Source: Polaromonas sp.
GTDB taxonomy: Bacteria > Pseudomonadota > Gammaproteobacteria > Burkholderiales > Burkholderiaceae_C
Assembly (NCBI GenBank): GCA_025362315.1
Contig: JANYGP010000009.1
Span: forward strand, 1-49,945
DNA length: 49,945 nucleotides
Direction: 5' to 3'
Under the pieces are notes generated by a model that worked only from the letters and a program-made list of their open reading frames with translations, was not told the origin of the DNA and ran no database searches. Below are positions 16,736 to 25,294 of the stretch, in pieces. The first letter of the stretch is position 1. The number at the start of each line of letters is the position of its first letter. The position numbers and the translations under genes were made by a program.

Positions 16736-16751
16736 TTAACCACTTGGTCAG
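16736..16751. promoter_or_regulatory. Putative RutR operator
   Basis: TTAACCACTTGGTCAG matches the known E. coli RutR box TTGACCA-NN-TGGTCAA at 12 of 14 defined positions. It lies 85 bases upstream of the NMT1-type importer operon and 259 bases upstream of the peptide-type operon. The rutR-like gene is 4 kb away. Binding is inferred. Confidence 0.6.
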
Positions 16752-16834
16752 GTTTTACACGCGAATTTCATGCCAGTGAATACCCGGGTGAGTCACTCTG
16801 ACTGGTTTTCAGCATGATATTTAAAGCAATTTAT

Positions 16835-16883
16835 GGCTGCAGCCCATATCTTACGGGCGCTAGCAGCTATTATTTAAATAGCA
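16835..16883 (+). repeat. Dispersed intergenic repeat, copy C
   Basis: GGCTGCAGCCCATATCTTAC, then GGGCGCTAGCAGCTATTA and an AT tail. Same order of blocks as copy A. Confidence 0.75.
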
Positions 16884-17009
16884 TTTACTGTGTGCTGATT
16901 GCAATGGCCAGCAGACGCTGGGTCGTTTGGTCTCCTGTTTATCCCGGATTGGCTTGCTTTGTGCTTTGTGTTATTTTCAACATTTACGGATTATTTTTAA
17001 GGGGATTTC

Positions 17010-18680
17010 ATGCAAAAGTTGACCGTATCGCGACCAGCGCACCAACACCTGCGCACCCTGCTGATTGCCTCCATGGTCGCCGCGCCACTTTTCGCTGGCA
17101 GCGCCTTTGCGCAAGAAAAAACGCTGCGCATCGCGATGACGGCGGCGGACATTCCCCGGACACTGGGTCAGCCTGACCAAGGCTTTGAGGGCAACCGCTT
17201 TACGGGTATCCCCATGTATGACTCGCTGACGCAGTGGGACTTGTCCAAGTCAGATGCGGCAAGCGTGCTCATTGCGGCGCTTGCTACCAGCTGGGTGGTA
17301 GACGCCAAGGACAAGACCAAATGGGTGTTTAAACTGCGCCCGGGTGTCAAGTTTCACGATGGCTCTGATCTGACGGCCGAGTCAGTGGTGTGGAACGTGC
17401 GCAAGGTGCTTGACAAAGACGCTCCGCATTTTGATGCCAGCCAGGTTGGTGTGACGGCATCACGTATGCCCACACTGCGCAGCGCCAGGGCCATTGACAA
17501 CCTGACAGTTGAGCTGACCACGAGCGAGCCCGATGCGTTTTTGCCGATCAACTTGACCAATCTGTTTATGGCGTCGCCTGCGCATTGGCAAAAGAAGTTT
17601 GATGCCGCAGCTGGTGCAAATGCCGCTGACAAATCCAAAGCCGCTTGGACAGCCTTTGCAGCCGACGCTTCAGGCAGCGGCCCCTTCAAGATGACGCGCT
17701 TTGTGCCGCGCGAGCGCCTGGAGATGGCTGCCAACAAAACCTACTGGGACCCCAAGCGCACCCCAAAAATCGACAAGGTCGTGATGCTGCCAATGCCCGA
17801 AGCCAATGCCCGCACTGCCGCGCTGCTGTCCGGCCAGGTTGACTGGATTGAAGCACCGTCGCCTGATGCTATGGGAGCGATCCAGGGCCGGGGCAACAAG
17901 CTGTATTTCAACCAGCAGCCGCACGTGTGGCCGTGGCAGCTGTCGTTTGCCGAAGGCTCGCCCTGGCTGGACAAGCGCGTGCGCCAGGCGGCCAACCTGT
18001 GCGTTGACCGCGGCGGCATGCTGAAACTTTTGGGCGGCATGATGGGCGTGCCTAAGGGCACAGTAACGCCAGGCCACCCGTGGTGGGGCAACCCGAAGTT
18101 TGACATTCGCTATGACCCGGATGCTGCCAGAAAACTGATGGCCGAGGCTGGTCACAGCGTGGCCAAGCCGCTCAAGGTCAAGGTGCAGATTTCTGCCTCG
18201 GGCTCTGGCCAGATGCAGCCGCTGCCGATGAACGAATTTGTGCAGCAATCGCTCAAAGGCTGCGGCTTTGATGTGCAGTTTGACGTGATTGAATGGAACA
18301 CGCTGTTCACCAACTGGCGCAAAGGCGTGAAAGACCCGTCCGCCAACGGCGCCAACGCCATCAACGTCAGCTACGCGTCAATGGACCCATTTTTTGCGAT
18401 GGTGCGCTTTACCAGCACCAAAACTTTCCCGCCGGTGTCCAACAACTGGGGCTATTACGGCAACCCTGAAATGGACAAACTGATCGCTGATGCACGCACC
18501 AGCTTTGACGACAAGGCACGCGATGCTGCGCTGGCCAAACTGCACGCCCGCATTGTGGAGGAAGCACCCTTTGTGTGGATTGCGCATGACGTGGGGCCGC
18601 GTGCGATGAGCCCGAAAGTGAAAAATGTCATTCAACCTCGGAGCTGGTTCATCGATATTGCAACGATGACCATGGATTAA
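17010..18680 (+). CDS. Peptide-type ABC transporter substrate-binding protein (SBP_bac_5)
   Basis: A 556-residue periplasmic receptor with a signal peptide ending near GSAFAQ and the DppA/OppA-type fold: LRPGVKFHDGSDLTAESVVWNV (about residues 110-131) is the family hallmark, followed by AFAADASGSGPFKMTRFVPRE. AAGGGGA precedes the ATG at 17010. It is followed by two permeases, two ATPases, a hydantoin racemase and an amidase. The ligand is therefore more likely a hydantoin, N-carbamoyl amino acid or amide than a peptide. That substrate is inference from context. Confidence 0.88.
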   Translation: MQKLTVSRPAHQHLRTLLIASMVAAPLFAGSAFAQEKTLRIAMTAADIPRTLGQPDQGFEGNRFTGIPMYDSLTQWDLSKSDAASVLIAALATSWVVDAKDKTKWVFKLRPGVKFHDGSDLTAESVVWNVRKVLDKDAPHFDASQVGVTASRMPTLRSARAIDNLTVELTTSEPDAFLPINLTNLFMASPAHWQKKFDAAAGANAADKSKAAWTAFAADASGSGPFKMTRFVPRERLEMAANKTYWDPKRTPKIDKVVMLPMPEANARTAALLSGQVDWIEAPSPDAMGAIQGRGNKLYFNQQPHVWPWQLSFAEGSPWLDKRVRQAANLCVDRGGMLKLLGGMMGVPKGTVTPGHPWWGNPKFDIRYDPDAARKLMAEAGHSVAKPLKVKVQISASGSGQMQPLPMNEFVQQSLKGCGFDVQFDVIEWNTLFTNWRKGVKDPSANGANAINVSYASMDPFFAMVRFTSTKTFPPVSNNWGYYGNPEMDKLIADARTSFDDKARDAALAKLHARIVEEAPFVWIAHDVGPRAMSPKVKNVIQPRSWFIDIATMTMD

Positions 18681-18693
18681 GTCCCATCCTGGT

Positions 18694-19638
18694 TTGTTTT
18701 CTTACCTGATCCGCCGCATCACCTACGCCCTGCCCATCATGCTGGGTGTGGCGCTGGTGTGTTTTGCGCTGGTGCATCTGGCACCGGGCGACCCGCTGGT
18801 GTCGATCTTGCCGCCCGATGCGTCGCAGGAACTTGCCGCGCAAATGCGCGAGCTGTACGGCTTTAACCGCAGCTATCCGGAGCAGTTTGCGGTGTGGGTG
18901 TGGCGCGCGTTGCAGGGCGACCTGGGTACGTCGATTGCCAGCGGCAGGCCGGTGGCGACTGAGGTGATCCGCGCAGTGGGCAACACGCTGCGGCTGGCAG
19001 CAGTGGCCACGCTGATTGGTTTTGTGCTGGGATGCCTGTTTGGTTTTGTAGCCGGTTACTTTCGAAACTCATGGGTTGACCGTGCAGCATCGGTGTTGTC
19101 GGTGCTGGGTGTCAGCGTGCCGCACTACTGGCTGGGCATGGTGATGGTGATTGTGTTTGCGGCGATTTTGAACTGGCTCCCAGCCACCGGCATGGGCAGT
19201 GGCGATGCGTGGGCCTGGGACTGGGAGCACCTCAAATACATGGTGCTGCCCGCACTCACCATGTCGGTGATTCCGACCGGCATCATCGCCCGCACGGTGC
19301 GGGCCCTGGTGTCTGATTTGCTGGATCAAGAATTTATCGTTGGCCTGCGCGCCAAGGGTTCGACGCAGTTCGGCATTTTCAAACATGTGGTTAAAAACGC
19401 CGCACCCACTGCGTTAGCGGTAATGGGTTTGCAGCTGGGTTATCTGCTGGGCGGCTCGATCTTGATTGAGACGGTTTTCTCTTGGCCGGGCACGGGATTT
19501 TTGCTGAACTCTGCCATTTTTCAACGCGACTTGCCGCTGCTGCAGGGCACAATTTTGGTGCTGGCGATGTTTTTTGTGGTGCTGAACTTGCTGGTTGATG
19601 TGGTGCAAACACTGCTGGACCCGAGGATTGAGCGATGA
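18694..19638 (+). CDS. Peptide-type ABC transporter permease (DppB type), TTG start
   Basis: A 314-residue inner-membrane protein, MFSYLIRRITYALPIMLGV being the normal DppB N-terminus. The codon there is TTG (18694) with no in-frame ATG upstream and no strong ribosome site, which may reduce translation relative to the receptor. The C-terminal domain has the EAA-like loop (GLRAKGSTQFGIFKHVVKNAA) for ATPase contact and the family GGSILIETVFSWPGTG stretch. It overlaps the next permease by ATGA. Confidence 0.88.
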   Translation: MFSYLIRRITYALPIMLGVALVCFALVHLAPGDPLVSILPPDASQELAAQMRELYGFNRSYPEQFAVWVWRALQGDLGTSIASGRPVATEVIRAVGNTLRLAAVATLIGFVLGCLFGFVAGYFRNSWVDRAASVLSVLGVSVPHYWLGMVMVIVFAAILNWLPATGMGSGDAWAWDWEHLKYMVLPALTMSVIPTGIIARTVRALVSDLLDQEFIVGLRAKGSTQFGIFKHVVKNAAPTALAVMGLQLGYLLGGSILIETVFSWPGTGFLLNSAIFQRDLPLLQGTILVLAMFFVVLNLLVDVVQTLLDPRIER

Positions 19639-20531
19639 GTGCAGTTCCTGCAGTGACTGCCGCCCAATCAGCCGTGCAGCCACTGAAAAAATCACCCGGG
19701 TACTGGCAGTCGGTACTTGCGCGTTTACTCAAGGACAAGGTTGCAATAGGTGCGGGATGCGTAATTTTCATCCTGTTTTTGATGGCCATTTTTGGCCCCT
19801 ACATCGTGCCAGCTGACCCGTACCAGTCGTCCATCCTGAGCAGGCTTAAGGCGATCGGCAGCCCCGGCTTTCCACTGGGTACGGACGAGCTGGGCCGCGA
19901 CATGCTGTCGCGCCTGATTGTGGGCGCGCGGCTGTCGCTGTTCATTGGCCTCACGCCGGTGATGTTTGCATTTGTCATCGGCACAGTCATTGGGCTGCTG
20001 GCAGGCTATGCGGGCGGCTGGACCAACAGCGCCATCATGCGCACGATTGACGTGTTTTACGCCTTCCCTTCGGTGCTGCTGGCCATTGCGCTGTCGGGTG
20101 CGCTGGGCGCGGGCATTTTCAATTCACTGATTTCGCTGACGATTGTTTTCATACCGCCGATTGCGCGCGTGGCAGAAAGCGTGACCACGCAGGTGCGCAA
20201 TCGCGACTATGTGGAATCAGCCCGCGCCACTGGGGCCAACGCCTTCACGATTGTTCGCGTACACGTGCTGGGCAATGTGCTGGGGCCAATTTTTGTGTAT
20301 GCGACCAGCCTGATTGCGGTGTCGATGATTCTGGCTTCGGGCCTGAGCTTTCTGGGCTTGGGCGTCAAGCCGCCCGAGCCTGAATGGGGCTTGATGCTGA
20401 ACACGCTACGCACCGCGATATACACGCAGCCTTGGGTGGCCGCCCTGCCGGGTGCAATGATTTTCATCACGTCGATCGCTTTCAATATGTTGTCTGACAG
20501 CTTGCGTGCGGCAATGGATAACAAGCGATGA
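19635..20531 (+). CDS. Peptide-type ABC transporter permease (DppC type)
   Basis: A 298-residue inner-membrane protein with an N-terminal helix, the periplasmic PLGTDELGRDMLSRLIVGAR motif of DppC-type permeases (about residues 75-94) and ARATGANAFTIVRVHVLGNV, the ATPase-contact loop. Start and stop both overlap neighbouring genes by ATGA, so translation is coupled through the operon. Confidence 0.9.
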   Translation: MSAVPAVTAAQSAVQPLKKSPGYWQSVLARLLKDKVAIGAGCVIFILFLMAIFGPYIVPADPYQSSILSRLKAIGSPGFPLGTDELGRDMLSRLIVGARLSLFIGLTPVMFAFVIGTVIGLLAGYAGGWTNSAIMRTIDVFYAFPSVLLAIALSGALGAGIFNSLISLTIVFIPPIARVAESVTTQVRNRDYVESARATGANAFTIVRVHVLGNVLGPIFVYATSLIAVSMILASGLSFLGLGVKPPEPEWGLMLNTLRTAIYTQPWVAALPGAMIFITSIAFNMLSDSLRAAMDNKR

Positions 20532-21562
20532 AGAACTCGCCAGCTACCGTGCAACCGTTGCTGCAAATCAAGGGTCTGACCAAGCACTTCCCTTTGAAGA
20601 AAAATATTTTCGGCAAAGGTGATGTGGTGCGCGCGGTTGACGACATCGACTTTGATGTTATGCCCGGCGAAACGCTCGGTGTGGTCGGTGAATCGGGCTG
20701 CGGCAAAAGCACCACCGCGCGTTTGTTGATGCAGCTGATCAACCCGACTGCGGGTGAAGTCATATTTAACGGTGCAGTGGTGGGCAGCTGTGACTTGCCG
20801 CTGAAAGAATTCCGCCGGCAGGTGCAAATGGTGTTTCAGGACAGCTATGCGTCGCTGAATCCGCGCCTGACGATTGAAGACTCGATTGCCTTTGGCCCGC
20901 AGGTGCATGGGGTCTCCAAACAAGAATCGCTCAAGCGTGCGCATGATCTGCTTGACCGCGTGGGTCTAGCCCCGGCCCGCTTTGCCGCGCGCTACACGCA
21001 TGAGCTGTCAGGCGGCCAGCGCCAGCGGGTCAACATTGCGCGCGCCCTGGCGCTGCAGCCGCGTGTGGTGATTCTGGACGAAGCTGTTTCAGCACTCGAC
21101 AAGTCCGTTGAAGCGCAAGTTTTAAACCTGCTGCTTGACCTGAAGGACGCGTTTAACCTGACTTATGTTTTCATCAGCCATGACCTGAATGTGGTGCGCT
21201 ACATCAGCGACCGGGTGATGGTGATGTACCTGGGCCAGGTGGTGGAAATTGGCGCTGCCGATGCATTGTTTGACAACCCGGCGCATCCGTACACGCGGGC
21301 GCTGCTGTCGTCTATCCCTGCGATGGACCCGGAGCACCGCACTGGAAAAGCCGCCATATCGGGCGACCCGCCGAACCCTATCAACCCACCATCCGGCTGC
21401 AGGTTTCATACCCGTTGCCCTGTAGCGCAAGCGATATGTTCGCAACGTGCTCCTGTTTTAGGAATGGCACGTAGCCAGCACCCCGTGTCTTGCCTGATGT
21501 ATGAGCCCAGCAGCGGGTATGACGCGGCAAATACTGTGAACGCGCTGGAAGTGCCTGCATGA
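20528..21562 (+). CDS. Peptide-type ABC transporter ATP-binding protein (DppF type)
   Basis: A 344-residue ATPase: Walker A GESGCGKSTT (about residues 54-63), Q-loop MVFQDSYASLNPR, signature LSGGQRQRVNIARAL, Walker B VVILDEAVSALD and switch His in FISHDLNVV. The C-terminal oligopeptide-transporter segment NPINPPSGCRFHTRCPVA, with its conserved cysteines, is present. ATGA overlaps on both sides tie it to the operon. Confidence 0.9.
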   Translation: MKNSPATVQPLLQIKGLTKHFPLKKNIFGKGDVVRAVDDIDFDVMPGETLGVVGESGCGKSTTARLLMQLINPTAGEVIFNGAVVGSCDLPLKEFRRQVQMVFQDSYASLNPRLTIEDSIAFGPQVHGVSKQESLKRAHDLLDRVGLAPARFAARYTHELSGGQRQRVNIARALALQPRVVILDEAVSALDKSVEAQVLNLLLDLKDAFNLTYVFISHDLNVVRYISDRVMVMYLGQVVEIGAADALFDNPAHPYTRALLSSIPAMDPEHRTGKAAISGDPPNPINPPSGCRFHTRCPVAQAICSQRAPVLGMARSQHPVSCLMYEPSSGYDAANTVNALEVPA

Positions 21563-22548
21563 GTACCCCGTACGTCGATATTCAAAACCTGAACGTCACC
21601 TTCACAGGTGGCGCACGCCCGGTCAAAGCCGTCAACGGCGTTGACTTGCGCGTTAACCGGGGCGAGGTGGTGGCGCTGATTGGTGAGTCCGGCTCTGGCA
21701 AAAGCGTCACGCTGCGCTCGGTGCTGCGGCTGCACAACGAGCGCCGCACCACCATCACGGGCAGCATCAAGGTGGGCGACCACGACGTGCTCAAGCTATC
21801 GCGAGGCGTGCTGTCAAACTTTCGCGGCAGCACGGCCGCCATGATTTTCCAAGAGCCGCTGCTGGCACTGGACCCGGTGTATTCGGTGGGCGCGCAAATT
21901 GTGGAATCAATTCAGCGGCACGAAAGCATCAGCGCTGATGTTGCCCGAAAACGCGCACTGCAGTTGTTCGAGCGCGTGCGCATTCCCAGCCCCGAGCGCA
22001 GGCTGGATGCCTACCCACACGAAATGTCGGGCGGCATGCGCCAGCGCGCCATGATTGCGCTGGCCTTGGCCTGCAAGCCGCAGCTGCTGCTGGCTGACGA
22101 GCCGACTACCGCGCTGGACGCAACGGTACAAATACAGGTTCTGCTCCTTTTAAGGGAGCTGCAGCGCGAATTCGGTTTGTCGGTTATTTTCGTCACGCAC
22201 GACATTGGCGCAGCAGTTGAAGTGGCCGACCGCATTGCCGTGATGTATGCAGGCCGCATTGTGGAAGAAGGCCCGGTGGCCACGCTGCTGCGCGCGCCGC
22301 GCCACCCGTACACCATGGCCCTGCTGCGCAGCCGGGCGCATGGCGCGATGGAAAAGATTGATGGCAAACGCCCGCGGCTGGCAACCATTGCCGGCGCGCC
22401 GCCTGATTTGAGCCAGCTGCAAACCGGTTGTGCGTTTGCACCGCGCTGCACGTTGGCCGTAGATGCCTGTAAACAAACGCAGCCTGAAGCCACCACCATC
22501 AGTGCTGGCCACAGCGCGCGCTGTTTGCGACTGGATGCAACGCTGTGA
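21559..22548 (+). CDS. Peptide-type ABC transporter ATP-binding protein (DppD type)
   Basis: A 329-residue ATPase: Walker [12 protein letters not shown]-loop [12 protein letters not shown], signature [15 protein letters not shown], Walker [13 protein letters not shown] and switch His in VTHDIGAAV. The C-terminal [19 protein letters not shown] segment matches the oligopeptide-type extension. Its stop overlaps the GTG start of the racemase gene (GTGA), so the racemase belongs to the same transcript. Confidence 0.9.
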   Translation: MSTPYVDIQNLNVTFTGGARPVKAVNGVDLRVNRGEVVALIGESGSGKSVTLRSVLRLHNERRTTITGSIKVGDHDVLKLSRGVLSNFRGSTAAMIFQEPLLALDPVYSVGAQIVESIQRHESISADVARKRALQLFERVRIPSPERRLDAYPHEMSGGMRQRAMIALALACKPQLLLADEPTTALDATVQIQVLLLLRELQREFGLSVIFVTHDIGAAVEVADRIAVMYAGRIVEEGPVATLLRAPRHPYTMALLRSRAHGAMEKIDGKRPRLATIAGAPPDLSQLQTGCAFAPRCTLAVDACKQTQPEATTISAGHSARCLRLDATL

Positions 22549-23297
22549 ACATCGTCGTCATCAACCCAAACACGACAACAGCGATGACCATCCGAATCGC
22601 TGCGACTGCACAAGCCGTTGCACAGCCCGGCACAAAAATTATCGCTATCCAGCCAAGCGCAGGCCCAGCATCGATTGAAGGCTATGCCGACGAAGCCATG
22701 GCCGTGCCGCACATGCTGGAGGCTCTTTTTTCAGAGCAAGCAAAAGACCCGTCGATTGCGGGCTATGTGATTGCCTGCTTTGATGACACTGGCCTGGACG
22801 CAGCCCGCTGCATTTTGGATGCGCCAGTCGTCGGCATTGGCGAAGCAGCCTTTCACCTGGCCAGCCTGATCGCACCGCGCTTCAGTGTGGTCACCACCCT
22901 CAGCCGTTCGGTCAGCCCGATAGAGCACAACCTGGTCAAGTACGGCTTGGGCTCGCGTTGCGCGCGTGTGCGGGCCGCTGAAGTAGCTGTGCTCGACCTG
23001 GAAGACGCTGCATCAAATGTTTACGCGCACATCTCCAATGAAATTCGCACTGCATTGATTGAAGACCGCGCTGAAGCCATCGTGCTCGGCTGCGCTGGCA
23101 TGACCGACCTCGCTGCACGCCTGTCACAAGAACACGGCGTGCCGGTGATTGATGGTGTCGGTGCGGCGGTCAGATTGGTTGAAAGCCTGGCTGCGCTGGG
23201 TTTGAAGACCAGCAAGCGCACGACGTATGCGGCACCGCTAAGTAAATCCTACGAAGGCACATTACCAAACTTTATCAATGAAAATTCTGGTCTTTAG
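22545..23297 (+). CDS. Asp/Glu/hydantoin racemase family protein
   Basis: A 250-residue cofactor-independent racemase. It begins [17 protein letters not shown], as hydantoin racemases do. It carries two catalytic-type cysteines: [16 protein letters not shown] (about Cys81) and [12 protein letters not shown] (about Cys184). Such enzymes interconvert D- and L-5-substituted hydantoins so that a stereoselective hydantoinase can use both forms, fitting the hydantoinase and N-carbamoyl amidohydrolase at the window start. GTG start overlapping the upstream ATPase stop by four bases. Allantoin racemase is a close alternative in the same family. Confidence 0.87.
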   Translation: MNIVVINPNTTTAMTIRIAATAQAVAQPGTKIIAIQPSAGPASIEGYADEAMAVPHMLEALFSEQAKDPSIAGYVIACFDDTGLDAARCILDAPVVGIGEAAFHLASLIAPRFSVVTTLSRSVSPIEHNLVKYGLGSRCARVRAAEVAVLDLEDAASNVYAHISNEIRTALIEDRAEAIVLGCAGMTDLAARLSQEHGVPVIDGVGAAVRLVESLAALGLKTSKRTTYAAPLSKSYEGTLPNFINENSGL

Positions 23298-23309
23298 CTC
23301 TCCCCGTTT

Positions 23310-23336
23310 GACTCCCTCTCCCCAGGAGGGGAAGGA
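23310..23336. repeat. Short G/C-rich inverted repeat before the amidase gene
   Basis: CCCTCTCCCCAGGAGGGGAAGG can fold into a small hairpin and resembles the CTCCCTCTCCC elements at 3435, 5169 and 12110. It occupies most of the gap between racemase and amidase. Confidence 0.55.
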
Positions 23337-23350
23337 ACAAGAAAGAAACC

Positions 23351-24538
23351 ATGCCTCTCATCAACGACACCGCTCACGCTTTTCTGCCCTACCCTGATGC
23401 GCCCGTGCCCAACGCGCCAGCCGGGCCCTTAAATGGTCTGAGCTTCGCCGTCAAAGACCTGTTCGACATAGCAGGCTACCCCACAGGCGGCGGCCAGCCG
23501 TTTGTACTGGCCATGTCGGGCATCAAAACCACAACAGCACCCACCGTACAAAAGCTGCTGGACGCCGGCGCCCGCTTTGTCGGCAAAACCGTCACCGATG
23601 AATTGGCGTTTTCAATGAACGGCAACAATGCGCACTTTGGGGTGCCGATCAATGGCGCTGCGCCTGATCGCATTGCCGGCGGCTCATCGTCAGGTTCGGC
23701 ATCGGCGGTGTCAAACAATCTTTGCGACTTCGCGCTGGGTACCGACACCGGTGGCTCGGTGCGGGCACCAGCCAATCACTGCGGCCTGTACGGCATTCGG
23801 CCCACCCATGGCCGCATCAGTCTGGCGGGCACGCTGGATTTGGCGCCGAGTTATGACACCTGTGGCTATTTCACACGTGACGTGACAATCTTTGCACGCG
23901 TATCCGATGTGCTGCTTGGTGAAGATAGCGCGCCGCTGCCCAGCAAAATCAGGCTTTTGAAACCTCTGGATATTTGGGCCATGTTGCATGCTGACGTTGT
24001 CGCTGCGCAGTCTGCGCCGCTGGCGCACGTACAGGCTGTGTTGGGCAGCCCGCAAAACACGCATATTGTTTTGGACAACATAGACACACTGTTTTGGGGC
24101 TTCCGGTTTATCCAGGGACGCGAGGCCTGGCAGGTCAACGGCGCCATGATCGAGCGTTTTTGTCCGCCACTGGGCCCTGGCGTGGCCGAGCGTTTTGCAT
24201 GGTCTAAAACAGTGACTGACGAGCAACATGCCACTGCTACGGCCTACCGCGAACGCTTTAAAAAGCATCTGGCTGACTTGCTGGGCACCGATGGGGTTTT
24301 GGTCATGCCCACCACGCCAGACGTTTCGCCGTTGCTGGGTGACGGCGGCGAACAACTGGAAAGCTACCGCAACCGCTCGCTGCAAATGCTGGCCATTTCA
24401 GGCTTGAGTGGCTTTCCGCAAATTACCCTGCCACTGGGCCAACGCAATGGCGCGCCATTGGGCTTGTCATTGCTGGGGCCTGCAGGCAGCGATGCCAGCC
24501 TCATAAAACTGGCACAGCTGATTGCAAATACACCGTAA
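23351..24538 (+). CDS. Amidase (amidase signature family)
   Basis: A 395-residue Ser-cisSer-Lys amidohydrolase. Visible catalytic elements: Lys in FAVKDLFD (about residue 35), the GGSSSGSASAVS signature with the cis-Ser (about 112-123) and GTDTGGSVRAPA with the nucleophile Ser (about 131-142). Substrate unknown. At the end of the hydantoin-type operon it could act on the imported amide or a carbamoyl intermediate. A G/C-rich element separates it from the racemase gene, so it may be read from the same transcript. Confidence 0.88.
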   Translation: MPLINDTAHAFLPYPDAPVPNAPAGPLNGLSFAVKDLFDIAGYPTGGGQPFVLAMSGIKTTTAPTVQKLLDAGARFVGKTVTDELAFSMNGNNAHFGVPINGAAPDRIAGGSSSGSASAVSNNLCDFALGTDTGGSVRAPANHCGLYGIRPTHGRISLAGTLDLAPSYDTCGYFTRDVTIFARVSDVLLGEDSAPLPSKIRLLKPLDIWAMLHADVVAAQSAPLAHVQAVLGSPQNTHIVLDNIDTLFWGFRFIQGREAWQVNGAMIERFCPPLGPGVAERFAWSKTVTDEQHATATAYRERFKKHLADLLGTDGVLVMPTTPDVSPLLGDGGEQLESYRNRSLQMLAISGLSGFPQITLPLGQRNGAPLGLSLLGPAGSDASLIKLAQLIANTP

Positions 24539-24600
24539 AAAAGTTCAAGGCAAGCCCTGCCAGAAGGCCTGCCTATGGCGTTTTAGCGCGTTAAATTCCC

Positions 24601-24651
24601 ACTGAAAGCCATATGATACTTGCGCAAGCAGCTACCAGATAAGTAGCAAAC
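24601..24651 (+). repeat. Dispersed intergenic repeat, copy D
   Basis: ACTGAAAGCC, then TGCGCAAGCAGCTACCAG and TAAGTAGC. It shares the 13-base TGCGCAAGCAGCT with the copy inside alkB. Confidence 0.75.
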
Positions 24652-24671
24652 TACTTTTGCCAAAACAGCTG

Positions 24672-25163
24672 TCAGGCTGCCTTTTTGGCGTACGCACTGC
24701 ACCAGGCTTTGCTCGCCACCTGCTTGCCCGGGAACAGTGGGCAGGGGCCCTGTTCCGCTGCACCGCCCTGGAACAAGGCGCAATTTGCGCAGGCCTGGCC
24801 TTCTGCATATTTTGGATATTTTGTCTTGTCGGCTTTGGTTGCCACTGAAACATAGCCCAGCGCCACTGCCTGAGCATCTTTTTCATCGACCAGTGAACCT
24901 GCTGCTGCAGTAGCAGCAGGTGCCGTGCTCGAAGAACCCGTGTTGGCAGAACCCGCATTTGCGGTTGTTGTCGCAGCTTCAGGTGCGGGTGCGGGTGAGA
25001 CTGCAGCTGCTGGCGCTGGCGCTGGCGCTGCAGAAACAGGAGCAGGCGCCGTAGTGATAGCGTCTTCTTTTTTACCGCATGCTGCAAGCAATGCAGTAGC
25101 ACCAGCAGCGGTAAAAAGCGGGAGTGCAGGAATGCTCTGGATGAGTTGGCGACGAGTCGTCAT
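24672..25163 (-). CDS. High-potential iron-sulfur protein (HiPIP) with long Ala/Pro linker
   Basis: A 163-residue protein. The C-terminal 60 residues carry the HiPIP cluster pattern ACANCALFQG...GPCPLFPGKQ...AWCSAY with four cysteines for one 4Fe-4S cluster. The N-terminus has TTRRQLIQS (twin-arginine style), a hydrophobic stretch and a lipobox LLAAC-G, and a low-complexity Ala/Pro/Thr linker (about residues 38-95) joins them. HiPIPs are periplasmic one-electron carriers to cytochrome oxidases or reaction centres. The lipobox and linker suggest a membrane-tethered carrier reaching across the periplasm. AAAGGG precedes the ATG. Confidence 0.88.
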   Translation of the reverse strand: MTTRRQLIQSIPALPLFTAAGATALLAACGKKEDAITTAPAPVSAAPAPAPAAAVSPAPAPEAATTTANAGSANTGSSSTAPAATAAAGSLVDEKDAQAVALGYVSVATKADKTKYPKYAEGQACANCALFQGGAAEQGPCPLFPGKQVASKAWCSAYAKKAA

Positions 25164-25294
25164 GGGGTACCCTTTGAATGTTGGCTAATTAATTGGCTAT
25201 ATCAGAGGCTTCAGAGATCTGATGAACAACATACTAACGCGCATTGGCAGGCGCTGCCTGTCAGCAAAAGCCATTAATACCGCTTCAAACCTGA

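Larger units (their letters stand above)
16652..17009. other. Divergent intergenic region between two importer operons
   Basis: This 358-base gap has no credible gene. It holds a RutR-box-like palindrome (16736-16751), dispersed-repeat copy C (16835-16883), a G/C run near 16695-16720, and the AAGGGGA ribosome site before 17010. Promoters for both operons must lie here, but no strong -35/-10 pair stands out. Confidence 0.7.

Noticed and set aside
24539..24600. Possible terminator after the amidase gene
   Set aside because: GGCAAGCCCTGCC...GGCCTGCC gives only an imperfect stem and no T run directly follows.
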